Shown: positions 52,100-64,000 of the stretch, one piece after another
Numbering within the stretch: the first letter of the stretch is position 1
Layout: each line of letters starts with the position of its first letter
Origin: Timema cristinae
Lineage: Eukaryota; Arthropoda; Insecta; Phasmatodea; Timematidae
Direction of reading: 5' to 3'
Length of the DNA: 64,000 nt
Assembly: GCA_039000515.1 (NCBI GenBank)
Contig: JBCFYV010000100.1
Span: 26,718,818-26,782,817, forward strand
Position numbers and translations under genes: made by a program
Notes under the pieces: model-generated
Told to the model about the DNA's origin: nothing
What the model saw: the letters and a program-made list of their open reading frames with translations, nothing else
Databases searched by the model: none

Positions 52100-54500
52100 A
52101 AAGCGTTACTTTCTTGTACTAAGATGTGTGCTGTGTTACAGTAATTTAATACCTTTGTATTACTGTATTTATTTATTTCTAGTCAACTAGGTAGTTTTAT
52201 TACTTATATATGGGTCATTTTCATGAAACGCAAAATTAGCTCCTAAAAATCTTGGTATATAAAATATTAAAAATGTCTAATATTTGTAATTTATTTGCAC
52301 CAACACACTAAAAAAGTAAAAACAAACTACTTGTAATTATTTTTATTGAGTCTAAAAAAACAGTTCAATTTAGTATAGCAAGGCAATGACAAATCTGCCT
52401 GACAATGATGCAGGTAATAAAAATACAAAATATTTTATAGAGAGAGTGTGAGAGAGAAAGAGTGATAAGCCTAAAGTGTAACACCATATAGTAAATAAGT
52501 AAATTTTCCTTGCCATATCACCACTATCTCATCCCGACTGTGTATTAACATTTTCTAGCCCGGGATGATTTGGAGACGGCTGTTTAGGATCTTATTATTC
52601 TGTTACTCAATAATTAAAGAAAATCATAAATAAGAATTTTGTTCATCTTAAATCAAAAGTGAAAAATCACACTTTTTTTTAATTTTCATCATTTCTTAGG
52701 TAAATATGAAATAATTAAAAACTGTAAATTGGAAATTGCCTGGAGAATCACTTTTGCATATATATTTAAATAATTAAAAAGTTGGAAAATAAATTATACA
52801 TATTAATTATAATATTTTTCATATCAACAAAGTACGCTTTTATTTTTAGTTAGTATTTTTTTTCTAACCAGACTCAAATTAATAAGCAAAGAGTGACATT
52901 TGCTCATTTTGTGGAAATGACACACACAGTATTTATTCATTAGTCAACATTAATCAGTTTATGAAGAATACATGTTCATAAAGAATGGACCGTATACAGA
53001 TTGTTTTATTTGTTTGTAAATGTGTTTTTTTAAGCCAAATATATCTAATTTTAAAAGTAGTCGCTTGAATTATTTTAAAAAAGTCTTTGGAACTAACTTA
53101 ACATGATACCATACTTACAACATATATGTATTTTACTACCTGATTAGTATGCTACTGTTAAGTGGTAGATAATCTCTAAGCATTAATTTCAAAATGGTTT
53201 AAAACATTTTGTTTTAATCCAATGGGATGAAATTCCACACAAATCTATTTAATTGAGCGTATCAATCAAATGTACTACAAGCCAAGAATAATATTAAATA
53301 AATTTAAGTTATACAATTAAAAATGTGTATTTTATAATAACAAGCTACCTATATATGTTTACTAAAGCCAATTATTGAAAGGAGGTGACGCTCGTCTAAC
53401 GTTCCTAACTAATATTTTAATTTTGGATTTACAAATCTTGCTCCAAATTGTGTGCACAAAGTTGGTGTATACCAATTTATAATTTTGAAGTGATATCTGA
53501 TCAAACCGTAGAAACTTGTGTTGATGTTAGTTCAATTAGGTCATTGATAGTATATAGCAAAATAAAATATGTGGCTTGCAATAAAATAAAAGCAAGATAG
53601 TGGGATACTGTTGTCAATCAAGATTTCATAAGGGTCTACAAAAATTACAAAATCTTGTGTAAGCTTAAGCCCAATTATATAACCTAAAAAACTCTCAGGA
53701 CATCATATTAAGCTCAATTGTTTATAGAACCCTGTAAAATTTATTTAGAGCGAAATTTTAACCTTTGATTTACTCAATTTTAGTTGATTACAGAATTAAA
53801 TAAAGGCAAGAAGGTAATGAAGAGCATCCAGTCATAGATTAGAGAGTATGCCAATGTTTGATGGTAAAATGGAACACCAAATGGTTCATTTGAGGACTTA
53901 ACAATGACATAATAGTGGACCTAAATCAAATTGACATGATTGAAACATACAAATATAAGGATAAAAGTTTACTTTGAACAGACACTGTACCTATGCTTTG
54001 ATAATTAATACTCTTTAAATGATCTTTTTTAAAGTCATGTTATAAAATTTATAATATGATTTAAAACAATATAGTGAAGACAGCTTTTAAATGAATTCGA
54101 CAAAATACCACTACATACATGTTTTTGCAAGCTATATAAAATTGTGAGAATATAGGATTGAAGTGTGTTTTATTATAATAATATAAACATCTTTTTGATG
54201 TGTAGTGATAACATTTTACCATTAATCTATTAATTATTTATTTAATTTCATGTTAGATGATTTGCATATTCAACATTGTATAAAAAGGGCTTGCGAGGTC
54301 TAAGGTTTCAACCACCAATAATAAGGGAAAGTGAATGGATTCATTCCAAAAATTAAGTGAAAACATTTTGTTTAAATTCTATATGAGCTTTTAAAAAATT
54401 TGTTTTAACCTAATGTGACCTGAGATCAGTGGTGAGTTGTTACCAAACTTTTTTCAGTTGAATGCTGTTAAACCATCAACTTTTTGAGCCCACTCTACAA
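52100..54500. other. Unassigned AT-rich sequence
   Basis: No open frame above 60 codons, no SINE, Helitron or recognised transposase. A marked change from the element-dense DNA before 52.1 kb. Confidence 0.45.
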
Positions 54501-54502
54501 CC

Positions 54503-54503
<1 letters not shown>

Positions 54504-54533
<30 letters not shown>
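54504..54533. repeat. (C)30 homopolymer
   Basis: Thirty C bases in a row, followed by 'accccca'. The longest homopolymer in the window; its length is likely to vary and to be error-prone in sequencing. Confidence 0.95.
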
Positions 54534-54879
54534 ACCCCCACCACCACATCCCTGAACTTTCTGGGGTAGTAAGGAAAATCCCTAAAAATAAATCCGTTCT
54601 TAAATATTGGATTTGATGTTTGGTAGAGCACACTGCAAATCACTTTCCACTTGGGGAGGGGAATTTAATCTTGCAAGCTTGAAAATAAACATGTGCATGT
54701 CTCTTATATTTGGATAGTCACCTACTAGATGAATTATTACAAGTGACAGGTAGTATTGACAATACCGCAGGAAAAATTATCTTACTGACTTCCTGGCCCA
54801 TTACAAAAAATTATTAAAACTAAATTTTCTCAAAATTGTGCTAGTGATTGATATATATATATAAAGATCTTACAACAAA

Positions 54880-55100
54880 TATACAATGATTTTGAAAGGA
54901 AGAACAGTATTTGGTAGTTAATAAAGTTATTAAAATCATTTTAATATATTCATATATCAAGACATTTCGTCTGTAGTTGTCATTTTGTTAGATACTATCA
55001 ATACCTATAAAATAGCACAAATATTATAGTAAAATATTCAATTTTGGCAGTAAATATATTTAATTTTTTTAACTGCTCTTCCAACCAAAATCAGATATAT
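54880..55100 (+). repeat. Interspersed repeat family G, copy 2
   Basis: Aligns in order with 24841-25055, including 'gaacagtatttggtagtt', 'tagtaaaatattcaa' and 'ctgctcttccaaccaaaatc'. Confidence 0.55.
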
Positions 55101-56195
55101 AACCGTATGATTAAATAACAAGAGCTAAAATATGAATATTAAAAGTCATTGGCTCACCGAGAACCAGACTTGTGGTTTGCTTGTAGACAAAGCTGTATAA
55201 GACAGTGAAGCAGGTGCAAATTCCAAAAGCTATTAGTAAAATGAACTTAGGGCAAGGTGAGCATTCCTAATTTCATCAAAATTTGTCAATGAAATAGTAC
55301 ATAATAAATAGTGCTAACTTGATGGTTAAAAGCTAATCTGCTCGATTCTTCAATAAGTGCAAATTAAACTTGCTATCTCCCGTCAATCCTTATTTAGTGA
55401 TTTAAGGCATTTTTTAACTCATATTCTAAAGATGAAATGTTGTACAGCTCCAAGTATACATTCAAGAATAAAGAGATTTAAGATTATCACACACAGAAGA
55501 TTTAATCTGAATATAATGTTTTAGGAGGAGGTTGAAACATTGAAAGTGCAAAAATAGATGAATTGATTGGCATTACTTTAGACTAACATTATTAACAACT
55601 CTGCACTCACTATCAGTGACCTCTCCAGGAAATTTTGCCAACCGGGTGGCGTTATTAAGTAGCCTGGTGGAGAAAGTGTAAATACACTGCAATATTTGAT
55701 GACTTGTGCAACAAATATTGATTTAACCGAGTGGACAGTAATAACTACCAGAACACTACTAATTAGATATATTATTTGTAACAGAGAAAGTTGAACATAT
55801 TTTTAATAAGAATTTGATACAGCTTAACTAATAAGATAATTTTGGCAACAAAAAAAAATGAAAATTAAATTCTTATGTAGGCCTATATCTTTTATCTTTT
55901 AGAAACTGTACCAACTCTTTTGTTCAAGATTATTGAATAGGCTTACTTTGACTCCGAAGTAATGAAATCTGTTCTTCCCAACATAATGATTTATGTTGAC
56001 AAAGTGAAGTAGGGAAAATTGGTTTCAATCTTTTGCCGCACAGAGCCTAAATAAGAATGACTAACTTTCTGGAAATCTATGAAAAACTCAAAACTACAAC
56101 CCTGGAAAGCAGCAACCAACTCATTGAATCAAATTGTAAAAGATAGTTTTGTATTTGTTAAGTTGATTGTGAGCAGGTCCAAAGATGATATATCT
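55100..56195. other. Unassigned AT-rich sequence
   Basis: No gene is supported. 'ccgggtggcgttattaagta' at about 55642 is a GC-richer phrase of unknown origin. Confidence 0.35.
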
Positions 56196-56199
56196 CTTA

Positions 56200-56430
56200 A
56201 GGCTGCAGCTACCACTTTTGGTTTAAATTTTTTATGTTAGCAAATTAGTTTATATTTTGTTGGAAAATTGCTGTACTAACTGAAACTTACTTTATATAAT
56301 AAATAAAGTTGGAAACCTTCCACAATATTTTTGTGGCTAGCATCCACTTAAAAGCGTTTTTAATGACGTTAAAGCCCTAAAACTTCAATAAATGTATGAA
56401 ACATTTTTATGCAACAATACAAATAATGAA
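56200..56430 (+). repeat. Interspersed repeat family F, copy 2
   Basis: Inverted relative to 22030-22265; shares 'ttgttggaaaattgctg', 'ctgaaacttac', 'aaagccctaaaa'. Confidence 0.5.
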
Positions 56431-56654
56431 GGTCACTGGCAATATTTTTAACCAGGAACTGTTAAATTCAGAAAGCAGAGGATAAAACAGATTAATGTTG
56501 TAACATAACATGGGAAAAATCTAAATTTAAATTTTCCAATCCATGTTCTTAACAAATTATTCTCTCAAACATGTTGGTAAACACAATAAAGATATTGATA
56601 CATTATGCTATTCCTGATAATGGCCACACACAAAAATAATGTCTCCTATTATCA

Positions 56655-56990
56655 CAACAAAGAGTTCTTTGAGATTTCAACCATGCAACATGAGAGTGTG
56701 TGAGATAATAGAAGAAGTAGGTAAGGTTGAGATGGTATGGTCATGTAATGATGGAAAATGAAAAAATACCAAAGACAATGAGTGAGATGATGTAGCAAGA
56801 AAAATACCACAAGGGAGACCAATAGATGGAAGGAGCATACAATGTGTGCATGTGGGAGAAGAATGAAAGGAAGCAAATAGAGAAGGAAGAAAGGTGGACA
56901 AAAAGAGGAAGAGGAGGTGTTTTACTAAACTGACCTGCCCACAGACGCAAACAGTGGATGTGGATGATATATACAAAATGGTGTTACACC
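56655..56990 (+). pseudogene. 3' end of an RTE-like LINE ORF (family L3)
   Basis: The plus strand reads LRWYGHVMM-ENEKIPK, then stops and shifts, KQIEKEERWTKRGRGGVLLN, a stop, and PAHRRKQW. This follows the RTE-type C-terminus 'LRWYGHV.RM....IP', 'EE.W.DR..WR......P..RRKQ'. Several stops show that it is dead. Minus-strand frames of 69-99 codons here are shadows. Confidence 0.6.
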
Positions 56991-57574
56991 AAAATCTAAA
57001 TATAAGCTTACATTTTTTATTGAATTCATCAATATTTTACTGTATTCCTCAACATAATGGTTTTTATAGCTAATGCTACATAGTTTATAGCACACATTAT
57101 TGTTAGTTTAGAAATTTGCTATCTAAGCTATCCAAACAATGATATTGATTTTCATTATTTTATAATATTTTAAGTTATAAATCAATAACTTCAACATTTC
57201 TTTCATATGAAATTCCCTGAACTTTCCAAGTGCAAATCAACCCTTAACCTGGGTAAGAAAGGGGGTCAAGGGGAGACAAGATAAGAACTTATTTAGTTAT
57301 CAAAAACACTTCACCAAATTAATCTTGGATAGTATTGATGTTTCAAAGTTTTGCCTTTAACTGTGAACATCTACCCCCAAACACCTGACATTATGGCTCA
57401 TTCTCTCAAATCATGATATGAGATTTGTGGTAGTCCTTTTTTTTTGATCACAAGCATAAGAGCCAATACTTATTTTATTAATTTTGAATTTAACATCAAG
57501 GTTAATAATGAGGACAAGCTGACAGATTTAGAGGGTGAATTAGAGGGAAAAAAGTTGCATTAGGATTGAGAGGG

Positions 57575-57690
57575 GATGAGAAATCCAGTGATACATCCCA
57601 CTCACTGTACACGAGACTAAGATTTGAACATTGACATTCCCGCCAATAGACAAGCACATAATTGACACTGCTTACCATGCTGTTGAAAGA
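57575..57690 (-). repeat. tRNA-derived SINE, family B, decayed head
   Basis: 'cccactcactgtacacgaga', 'aagatttgaacattgacatt', 'ccaatagacaagcac' follow the B head complement with many changes. Confidence 0.45.
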
Positions 57691-57699
57691 ATACTAAAA

Positions 57700-60240
57700 G
57701 TCAGTACCTTAAATTATTTCAACAAAATTTGGAGTTTGTAATAATGTAAACAAGAGTATTTGTTTTGAAACAAATGTAGTTTTGCTTGGACCACTTCAAT
57801 CATTTCATGGACAACAATTTGGTGTTGTTTAATTAAACATAAAAAAGATTGTGTTTTTTTAAGAAAATGTCTAATTTTTCTACAACATTCCCAATGAAGA
57901 AGCATACTGTGATATTAAATTCAATCATCTTCTTACTTTGAATTAAGACAAAATGAATGTGTTTATTTAGGAAATCATATTTGGTTGCTGTTTTTGTTAG
58001 GAAGCACGAAAGGTGGGGTATCTTTAAAAAACTAAAATATTTTGGTTTTTATGGGTGTAGTACGCATGAACATTAAATAATATTGAAAATGTGTATTTTA
58101 AGAGGTTCGATAGGAACTTACATTAGGTTAATACTTACATAAATTGAGGTATTTAAAGAGGGGAGGAAGGGAATGCAAGTTAAGACCTTAATTTTTAGTG
58201 TTTATAATAAAAATAGCTTTTTAAGACAAAGTAATTAAATAGATGGGTCTACTGCTTTATAGATACATTTAGTCTAATTTTTTTATATATAATTGGGCAA
58301 TATAAATAATGATTTGATATTTGTCATGAGCAATGCAGAATATGAACATGGCTTTTTCTCAAAATTTAAAAAGTGTTTGTTTTAGTGTAATTTTGCTTAC
58401 AACAAATATTCAAGAAGATCACTGTGTAGAAAAAATTCTAATAAATATATTAAAAATAATTATTTTATTTGTTTTGGCCAAAACTTTTTTGTAATAAAAA
58501 TTGAACCATTGTAACTGTTTCCTTCCCTTTCACCACACTTTCTAAGATATTTGGTAAAAAAAAATTGTTTTCAGAGGAAAGTTTTAAGGTAGTTAAATTT
58601 TAATAGTTTCTATTTTATATTTGGGCCTCAACATTTAATACCTATTACATATTTTATTGGTTGACGAGGCAAGGGGTGACTAAAAGGCCAAGATGTGTGT
58701 AGGCCTATCTTATTAGGTTTGTAAGCCAAGCGTGTTGCTTATGTAGTCTTTGTACAGCGTCTACCTTGACCCTAACTTCTTTTGTAGCTATTGTTATTCC
58801 TCCATAGCTGGTGAAGCACCAGTTTTTTTCTTGTTTTTTAATTTCTTTTGTTGTGGGGGTTTGATTTCAGCTGTGCTTCAGAGCTGGTTCCTACCATACT
58901 TACAATGTAGATATTCCCATTCTCATGACTACTGGGATATAATCTTGCAGTCAATAGGAGATTATCCAGTCCTCATGAATTAAGGTCATTTTAAATCAAA
59001 TTGAAAATGTGGTTAAAGTAGTTATAATTGACAGTAACTTTTATGAGTCTAACTATCAAAATAAAAGTATGGTAGAGCCATCCAAATTTTCTTTCTATAG
59101 GAATCACTTAATAAAACAAAGTTCCTACTTTTCAATCATTCATTTAAATGTGGAAATCCGACACCTTAGCTCAGTCGGTAGCGTGTGTCTACTAAGCTAA
59201 TGGTACTGGGCTCGATTTCTGGCATGGTCAAATATATTTTTATTGGTGAAATGTGTGTTTACCCTTTCAGAGTGATTAATTAACGGCCGTGGACAGGATG
59301 TGTATCTGTCATAGTCTTTAGGTTAGATTTTAAGGCGTATGAAGCTACGAAAGGCCTAGTTGGCTGGTAGTGGAACATATTTGGCTTGAATGAAAAAGTG
59401 ATCCAGGCCATGAGCTGGAAACAGTAAGGAATGGAAATTAACTGTGATAGTAATGTTTTGATAAAAAAAATGGATCACTTTACAAACAAGGAATAAAAAA
59501 AATTATTTGCTATAAAGCACCATGACTAATTAACTTTTTTCTTTCCTTTGTGACACCCATCATGCCTATTGTCATGATTCTATCGATAAATAAAACTGCA
59601 TGAAAACAAAATACTGAAATCGAAATACAGCGAACTAAAAAATGTGAGGTCATATGTATTTTTAATTTAGTAAATAGACAGACTAGCCCAAACACTAGAC
59701 TTAAAAAAAATTGTATATGTTAGCGAATAATTATTTCTACCTTTGGTCCAGTGTTTTATGATTGATGTGCCGTAAAGGGGCAGCAATGTAATCGGGAGTT
59801 TAAGGAAATCAAAAAGAGAGAAAAGAAATTGAGGGATAAAAAATTATTTGAAATCAAAGATAAACATTTTTAATAATAGCTCATGAAATGATTATTAAAA
59901 TTATAGCTATTTAATTTTTAAATAAATCTTAATACCTTTTTTTAATGATCAAATCTCTCCTTTAAAAATGATGGTGTGCCTAACTTGGGGCTAAGATTAG
60001 AATACCGACCAAAAACCGAGTATGACGCCAAAAAATGTTTAAAAAATCAGTCTCAAAAAAACAAAGTCTTCTCTCATGTGATATATATTTATGTGGGTTG
60101 ATTGTACTCCTTTATTTGTGGACTAAAAATAATATTTGGAGTTTGAATTGTCTAATTAAGTGATATTTAACCTCGGGTAAATGAAGACATCTTACAGAGT
60201 ACAAAAAGTCTAAAATCATAATATATACACACATATTTCA
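57700..60240. other. Unassigned AT-rich sequence with one tRNA-like patch
   Basis: 59160-59230 reads 'caccttagctcagtcggtag' and 'actgggctcgatttctggca', an A-box/B-box pair like a tRNA or tRNA pseudogene. The B-box is imperfect and no cloverleaf is convincing. Otherwise no gene or repeat is supported; frames of 61-77 codons look like chance. Confidence 0.4.
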
Positions 60241-60249
60241 AGTCATTTT

Positions 60250-60496
60250 TAGCACCACAGCTTACTAGCTGTTTGGGTTATACACTTATGTACTAATTAT
60301 GCTCATGGTTTTAGGGATTAGGAAGATTATATTAAAGGAAGTGTACCCTCATTTGGGTGGGGAGAGGAGTGGAAAACCATTTTGTAATAATCACCCTCAG
60401 TACACCCGACCTAGTTTCGAACCTTGATCTCCCCATTATTGGTAGTCTATGCTACTACAAGAGTAGAGCGTTAGAACATGCGACCACTGAAGCAGG
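60250..60496 (-). repeat. tRNA-derived SINE, family B2, copy 6
   Basis: 'tagcaccacagcttactagc' tail complement, 'ggaaaaccattttgtaataa' body, B-box complement 'gtttcgaaccttgatctccc', head 'gaacatgcgaccactgaagc'. Confidence 0.85.
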
Positions 60497-61029
60497 TGAA
60501 AAGTAATTTTAAAATATGTGCAGTACAAGAGTGTATTTATAGAACAACAGAATGTCATTGATTTTGATTCCAAGATATAGACTAGCATGCTTTCGACTCT
60601 AACCCATGAGACTGGATAGTGATTAAAACAAAGTGTGGTTTTTTTCCCCTCAGTCAATCATTTTCTACCCTCTACAAGAAAATGCTGGTGTGTTTATTTC
60701 AATTTTATCTGCCTCAGTCTGTCTTCAAATAATATAAGTTGAAGACAGCTCATAAAAGTTTCAAAACCTCTATTATAAAATACCCCAACCTATCAAGAAA
60801 ACATATTTCCATTTTTTCACAGGCTAGCCCAAAGTAAATGCATAAGTAAATGTATGTATAGGCTATGGAGACAAAATTTCATATTAGGTAATGTATTTTG
60901 ATTAACATATAAGAAACAAAATATATTTTGTTTTGGTGTTTAGTTTGGTGTTTAGTTGTTTTGGTGTTTAGAAGTGAAATTGATGTGTTTTAAGCTAAGT
61001 ATTTGATTTCCCTAAAATTTACAATACTT

Positions 61030-61830
61030 TATGGCATTATAGACTCGAAAATGTAATGCCACACAAAAGTACTCCGCCGCCTATCCCTTTCTTGAGCTAG
61101 TTCCATCCAGTACCCCTCACTACACCGTATTTCTTTCAAGTTCATTCTGTTATCTTCCCATTAGGTTTGTCAGCCAATAAATTGAACATGGTTCTAGATT
61201 CTCCCATTTGTGCTAAATGTCCTGGCCCACCAAACCATATCTGAAAGATTTTATTATCCTAGCAATGTCTAGTGATAAGTAAAGTATTTAACTCATTAAT
61301 ATGTAACCACTAACACTCCCAAATATCTTCCTAAGCTCCCTGTTTTCGAGCACCTTAAATTTCTTTTCATCATGTAAAGTGAAAGACCATGTTTATCAAC
61401 TGTAGAAAACAAATGGTAAAACTAATGTTTTGTAGATTCTGAGTTTTTACATTCCTTGACAGCAGGCGAGAGGTTAACAACTTACTTATGCATGCACTTT
61501 CCGGCCGTATTATATTCCTAATTTCCAATCTTTTATTGTTATTTCAAATTGTGCCTCAATATTTTAACTCATTAACCAAGTCAAATGATATGTTATTCAC
61601 AGTAGTCTCTAAATTATCACCCTCAATCTGTGTGATAACATATTTAGAGCTGTAATGAAACCTATCTTATTGCCATACCCAATGATTTATCATTATGATT
61701 CTTAGTCTTTTAAGTGTTCACTTCTAAAACAATTTCCTTGCTAGCCTTTAGTATAATTTCGGAATTTCTTGCATCAGATGCCGTTCTAATATCTAACTAA
61801 GCTAAATCATCTCTGTATCCTAATGGCTGC
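61030..61830 (-). pseudogene. LINE reverse transcriptase C-terminus (family L1), decayed
   Basis: On the minus strand one can follow 'IWFGGPGHLAQMGESRTMFN' and 'LLADKPNGK', matching the 'R..WAGH.ARM.....R.L..KP.GKR' segment of the copy at 33631-33905. Upstream are 'LSRNVKTQNLQN' and an ERK-like region with stops. The 3' end complement near 61030-61070 ('actttatggcattatagact', 'cgaaaatg') matches the 3' end at 33870-33900, so both belong to one family. Confidence 0.6.
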
Positions 61831-62099
61831 ATTGTGATGTTTAATTCCCTGACATAAAGCCTTACTTCTCCAGGTTTTTCTGCCTGTAATCACTATGGCC
61901 TCTAGAAATTAGATTTATAACATCACCAAAATGAAGGGTTGGAAAAGAGAGCAACTTTTAAAAATGTGACTTGTCCAAGTGTTACAGAACACATTTTAAT
62001 GTTTACCCTGATGATATTTTAATTATTCTTTTTTATGTGATGTGTACTCTTAATAGCACATACGTTTGAATTAATATAAATTTGCTTATAGCTTACATA

Positions 62100-62290
62100 A
62101 TGTGTGCATGCAGACAAAGGTGTCTCATCTCTGATTTGCTGGTGACGAAAATGTCAAGGTTCAAATATCAGCTTATAGGGAAGTGTATATTAATCAAAGA
62201 TTTCCCACTCTCCCTCTACACAAATGCATGTGTCCTTCCTAATTGTAGATTCATCCCAAAATATGTTTATAGCTCAAACAAATTAAGACA
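62100..62290 (+). repeat. tRNA-derived SINE, family B, decayed
   Basis: 'tcaaggttcaaatatcagct' B-box relic, 'gatttcccactctccctcta', 'cacaaatgcatgtg', 'tttatagctcaaacaaatta' end. The head is hardly readable. Confidence 0.55.
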
Positions 62291-62389
62291 TGGCAGACCA
62301 CCAACATATAAAATATATAAATAAGACCAACACACAACCCTTAAAAATATGTAATAATTTGTACTAATGAGAATATAACTAATATAGAT

Positions 62390-62900
62390 CTAAAGCTTGA
62401 TTCCCACGTTCGCTGAAAATGAAGAACAGAATCCGTTCGAGTGATGCAGCAACTCATACTCTGTATGTTGACCCATGATGTATTGCATCCCAAACTTAAA
62501 CAGCTGATTATCAACATTTTATATTCTAGTGGATAAACATATCATTTAGATCACTTTCCGATGGATGTTTCAAATTATAATGCTGTGTCAAACATTGATA
62601 CACACACTTTCCATTAACGGGTTATTTCAAATCTTCTCACAACAACCAACGAAGCTGCCTGCTTTCTGGTGCATCTACAGCGCATGCATACTGATTTGAG
62701 ATATATGAGTTTGAGATTTGATTGGCTCTACCGTGCCGAACATCTCTGACAAAGCTGACTGAGTAAAGATGAGTTGAACTTTGGCAGAACAGCTTGCACC
62801 GATGAGGCGGAAATCTTGTGACTGGCTTAGAGCTCTCACTTGACCTTGTTTCTGTTCTGCGCTTGGTTTTTGTTAACATGTGAATCCAGGTAAATCAGGA
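62390..62900. other. GC-richer stretch, possible exon or promoter region
   Basis: 62630-62880 is richer in G and C than its surroundings, holds an 80-codon minus frame (62637-62879), and on the plus strand ends in 'gtgaatccaggtaaatcagg', which contains a donor-like CAG-GTAAAT. No recognised protein; kept as a site to test. Confidence 0.25.
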
Positions 62901-62968
62901 TTGCCTTCAAATTAAAAAAAAACACTGGACAAGTTTGTGATGTTGATGTTATTGATTGTATAATACAC

Positions 62969-63197
62969 CAGGGATCAGCAACCATTTTGATATAGTGGGC
63001 CATGTGTGTTGCCTTTTTATCTTAATCGGTGAGCCAGCTTAAATATTTTAGCAGACAATTTTCAACTTTATATCTCTCATTTAGTTATTAGTTATTAGTG
63101 CAATTTTATGTAAAGTTAGTAATGTTATGAGCACAATTGTTTGTTTGCTATATCTTTCGTGGATCAGATACTACAGGCTGTAGATCACCTAACACTG
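62969..63197. mobile_element. hAT-type non-autonomous element
   Basis: 'cagggatcagcaaccatttt' at the left followed by 'gtgggccatgtg', and 'gatcacctaacactg' at the right end. This wording is typical of hAT MITE ends (CAGGGGTCRGCAACC / ...CACTG). The 8-bp flanks do not match well, so the limits or the duplication have decayed. Confidence 0.5.
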
Positions 63198-63199
63198 GT

Positions 63200-63860
63200 A
63201 CATACATTGGTCAATTGAATAAAAGGAATTAATTTAGGTATATTTGATACTTAATATCTTATTGTATGGTTTACAAATACTTTTTAATTATTCTTACTTT
63301 CACACCTTGAAAATTTAATAACAGTTTAGGTCTATAGGTCATTGAATAAACCATTTATTGTAAAAAAATCAATATCAATATAAAAAAAAGCATAAAAATA
63401 AATCACAAAACAGCTTTTTGCACCTTTAGGAGACAATAATGATAGCTAAGGACTCAACATGTTGTGATCCCATAAGAAAAATTCAATCAAGCCTACCAAT
63501 ACAATGTTATCACCAGGGCCCGGATTTTGATGACATCTTTTTTTTTTGGTCCATCAGAGACAATGCTCAGTTGTACATAAATTCAGTTCATGATCCCCGG
63601 TTGTAGAAATGTATATTTTATAGGTCATTCTTTGCCATTTAAGATTTTTAGGTCATTTTTCTTGCTTTGTTTAGTAAGTTATTTTTACGCTTTTTTTTTT
63701 AAAGAAAATTTTAAATTGTCTAAAAATGGATTTAAAAAGGTTATATATATGAATTATCGGTGCTTTTATAAAACATGAGTATTCAAATATCAGATATTTT
63801 ACCACACACTTGTTTACTGAAAAAGATAATGTACAAGTCCAAATTAACTCTGTGCTCCTT
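63200..63860. other. Unassigned AT-rich sequence
   Basis: No gene. A T run lies at 63539-63547, and a frame of 62 codons at 63590-63778 is AT-rich and looks like chance. Confidence 0.4.
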
Positions 63861-64000
63861 GGGAGCAGGCAAAGTGATAGACAACAAAGTGGTCGACACG
63901 AGAGGACAAAGTGGTAGACAGCAAACTGCTAGACACGAAGAAACGACACGGACCAAGTGATCGACACGAGCTGGACCATGTGATAGACAACCAACCGGTA
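63861..64000 (-). mobile_element. Second foldback-type terminus, cut by window end
   Basis: 140 bases identical to the reverse complement of 31765-31904, starting GGGAGCAGGCAAAGTGATAG. Similarity begins exactly at 63861; the bases before it differ from those beyond 31904. It therefore has a true end and is the outer part of another inverted arm. Confidence 0.85.

Noticed and set aside
54504..54533. Regulatory or structural role for the C run
   Set aside because: A homopolymer of this size is unstable and often a sequencing artefact; nothing else supports a function.
56652..56976. Leucine/serine-rich minus-strand frames
   Set aside because: Antisense shadows of the purine-rich LINE end on the plus strand.
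59160..59230. Functional tRNA gene
   Set aside because: The A-box is good but the B-box and stems are imperfect and no acceptor-stem pairing is convincing.

Overview
This looks like intergenic or intronic DNA from a large, AT-rich animal genome, most likely an arthropod. No full-length protein gene is visible. Open frames are short and scattered, genes of bacterial type are absent, and most of the annotatable sequence is mobile-element debris. The element mix (tRNA-headed SINEs, Helitrons, PIF/Harbinger elements with MADF genes, hAT, a mariner-like transposase, RTE-like LINE ends) fits an insect or other arthropod. The sequence alone does not give the species.

Layout. 1-5.3 kb: an interspersed repeat with a GACA run, a SINE, a GC-rich block, a deleted Harbinger element (2429-3851, TAA target duplication) holding a MADF remnant and two SINEs, then a Helitron end. 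6.8-9.1 kb: a SINE just upstream of a possible terminal exon, and a SINE split by a Harbinger-like MITE. 10-15 kb: a hairpin duplication, a Helitron, a MITE and more SINEs. 17-20.2 kb: a transposon cluster made of a possible Harbinger transposase start, a deleted Harbinger element with a MADF remnant, a deleted hAT element and a hairpin. 22.6-23.9 kb: three short, exon-like open stretches with splice-like borders, the most gene-like spot in the window. 24-28.8 kb: SINEs, a possible fourth Harbinger element and a perfect 43-bp duplication.

29.4-31.9 kb: two inverted arms, each an array of about 12 copies of a degenerate 13-14 base motif, enclose about 1.65 kb that contains a 42-bp minisatellite. 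This resembles a foldback transposon and is the most unusual structure here. The outer 140 bases of the right arm recur without a mismatch, inverted, at the end of the window (63861-64000). 32-37.6 kb: a Helitron end, a LINE end, a 24-bp minisatellite, and a third MADF-bearing Harbinger remnant carrying a palindromic MITE and followed by a Helitron. 38-52 kb: SINEs, LINE debris, three Helitrons, a decayed mariner-like transposase, and two clear nested insertions. 52-64 kb has far fewer recognisable elements: a 30-base poly-C run, two LINE ends, a hAT-like element and the second foldback-type terminus.

How they work together: the SINEs encode no protein and presumably borrow the machinery of a LINE. 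Several different tRNA heads share one 3' tail, which points to one partner. The Harbinger, hAT and Helitron copies are non-autonomous or dead and would need enzymes from elsewhere in the genome.
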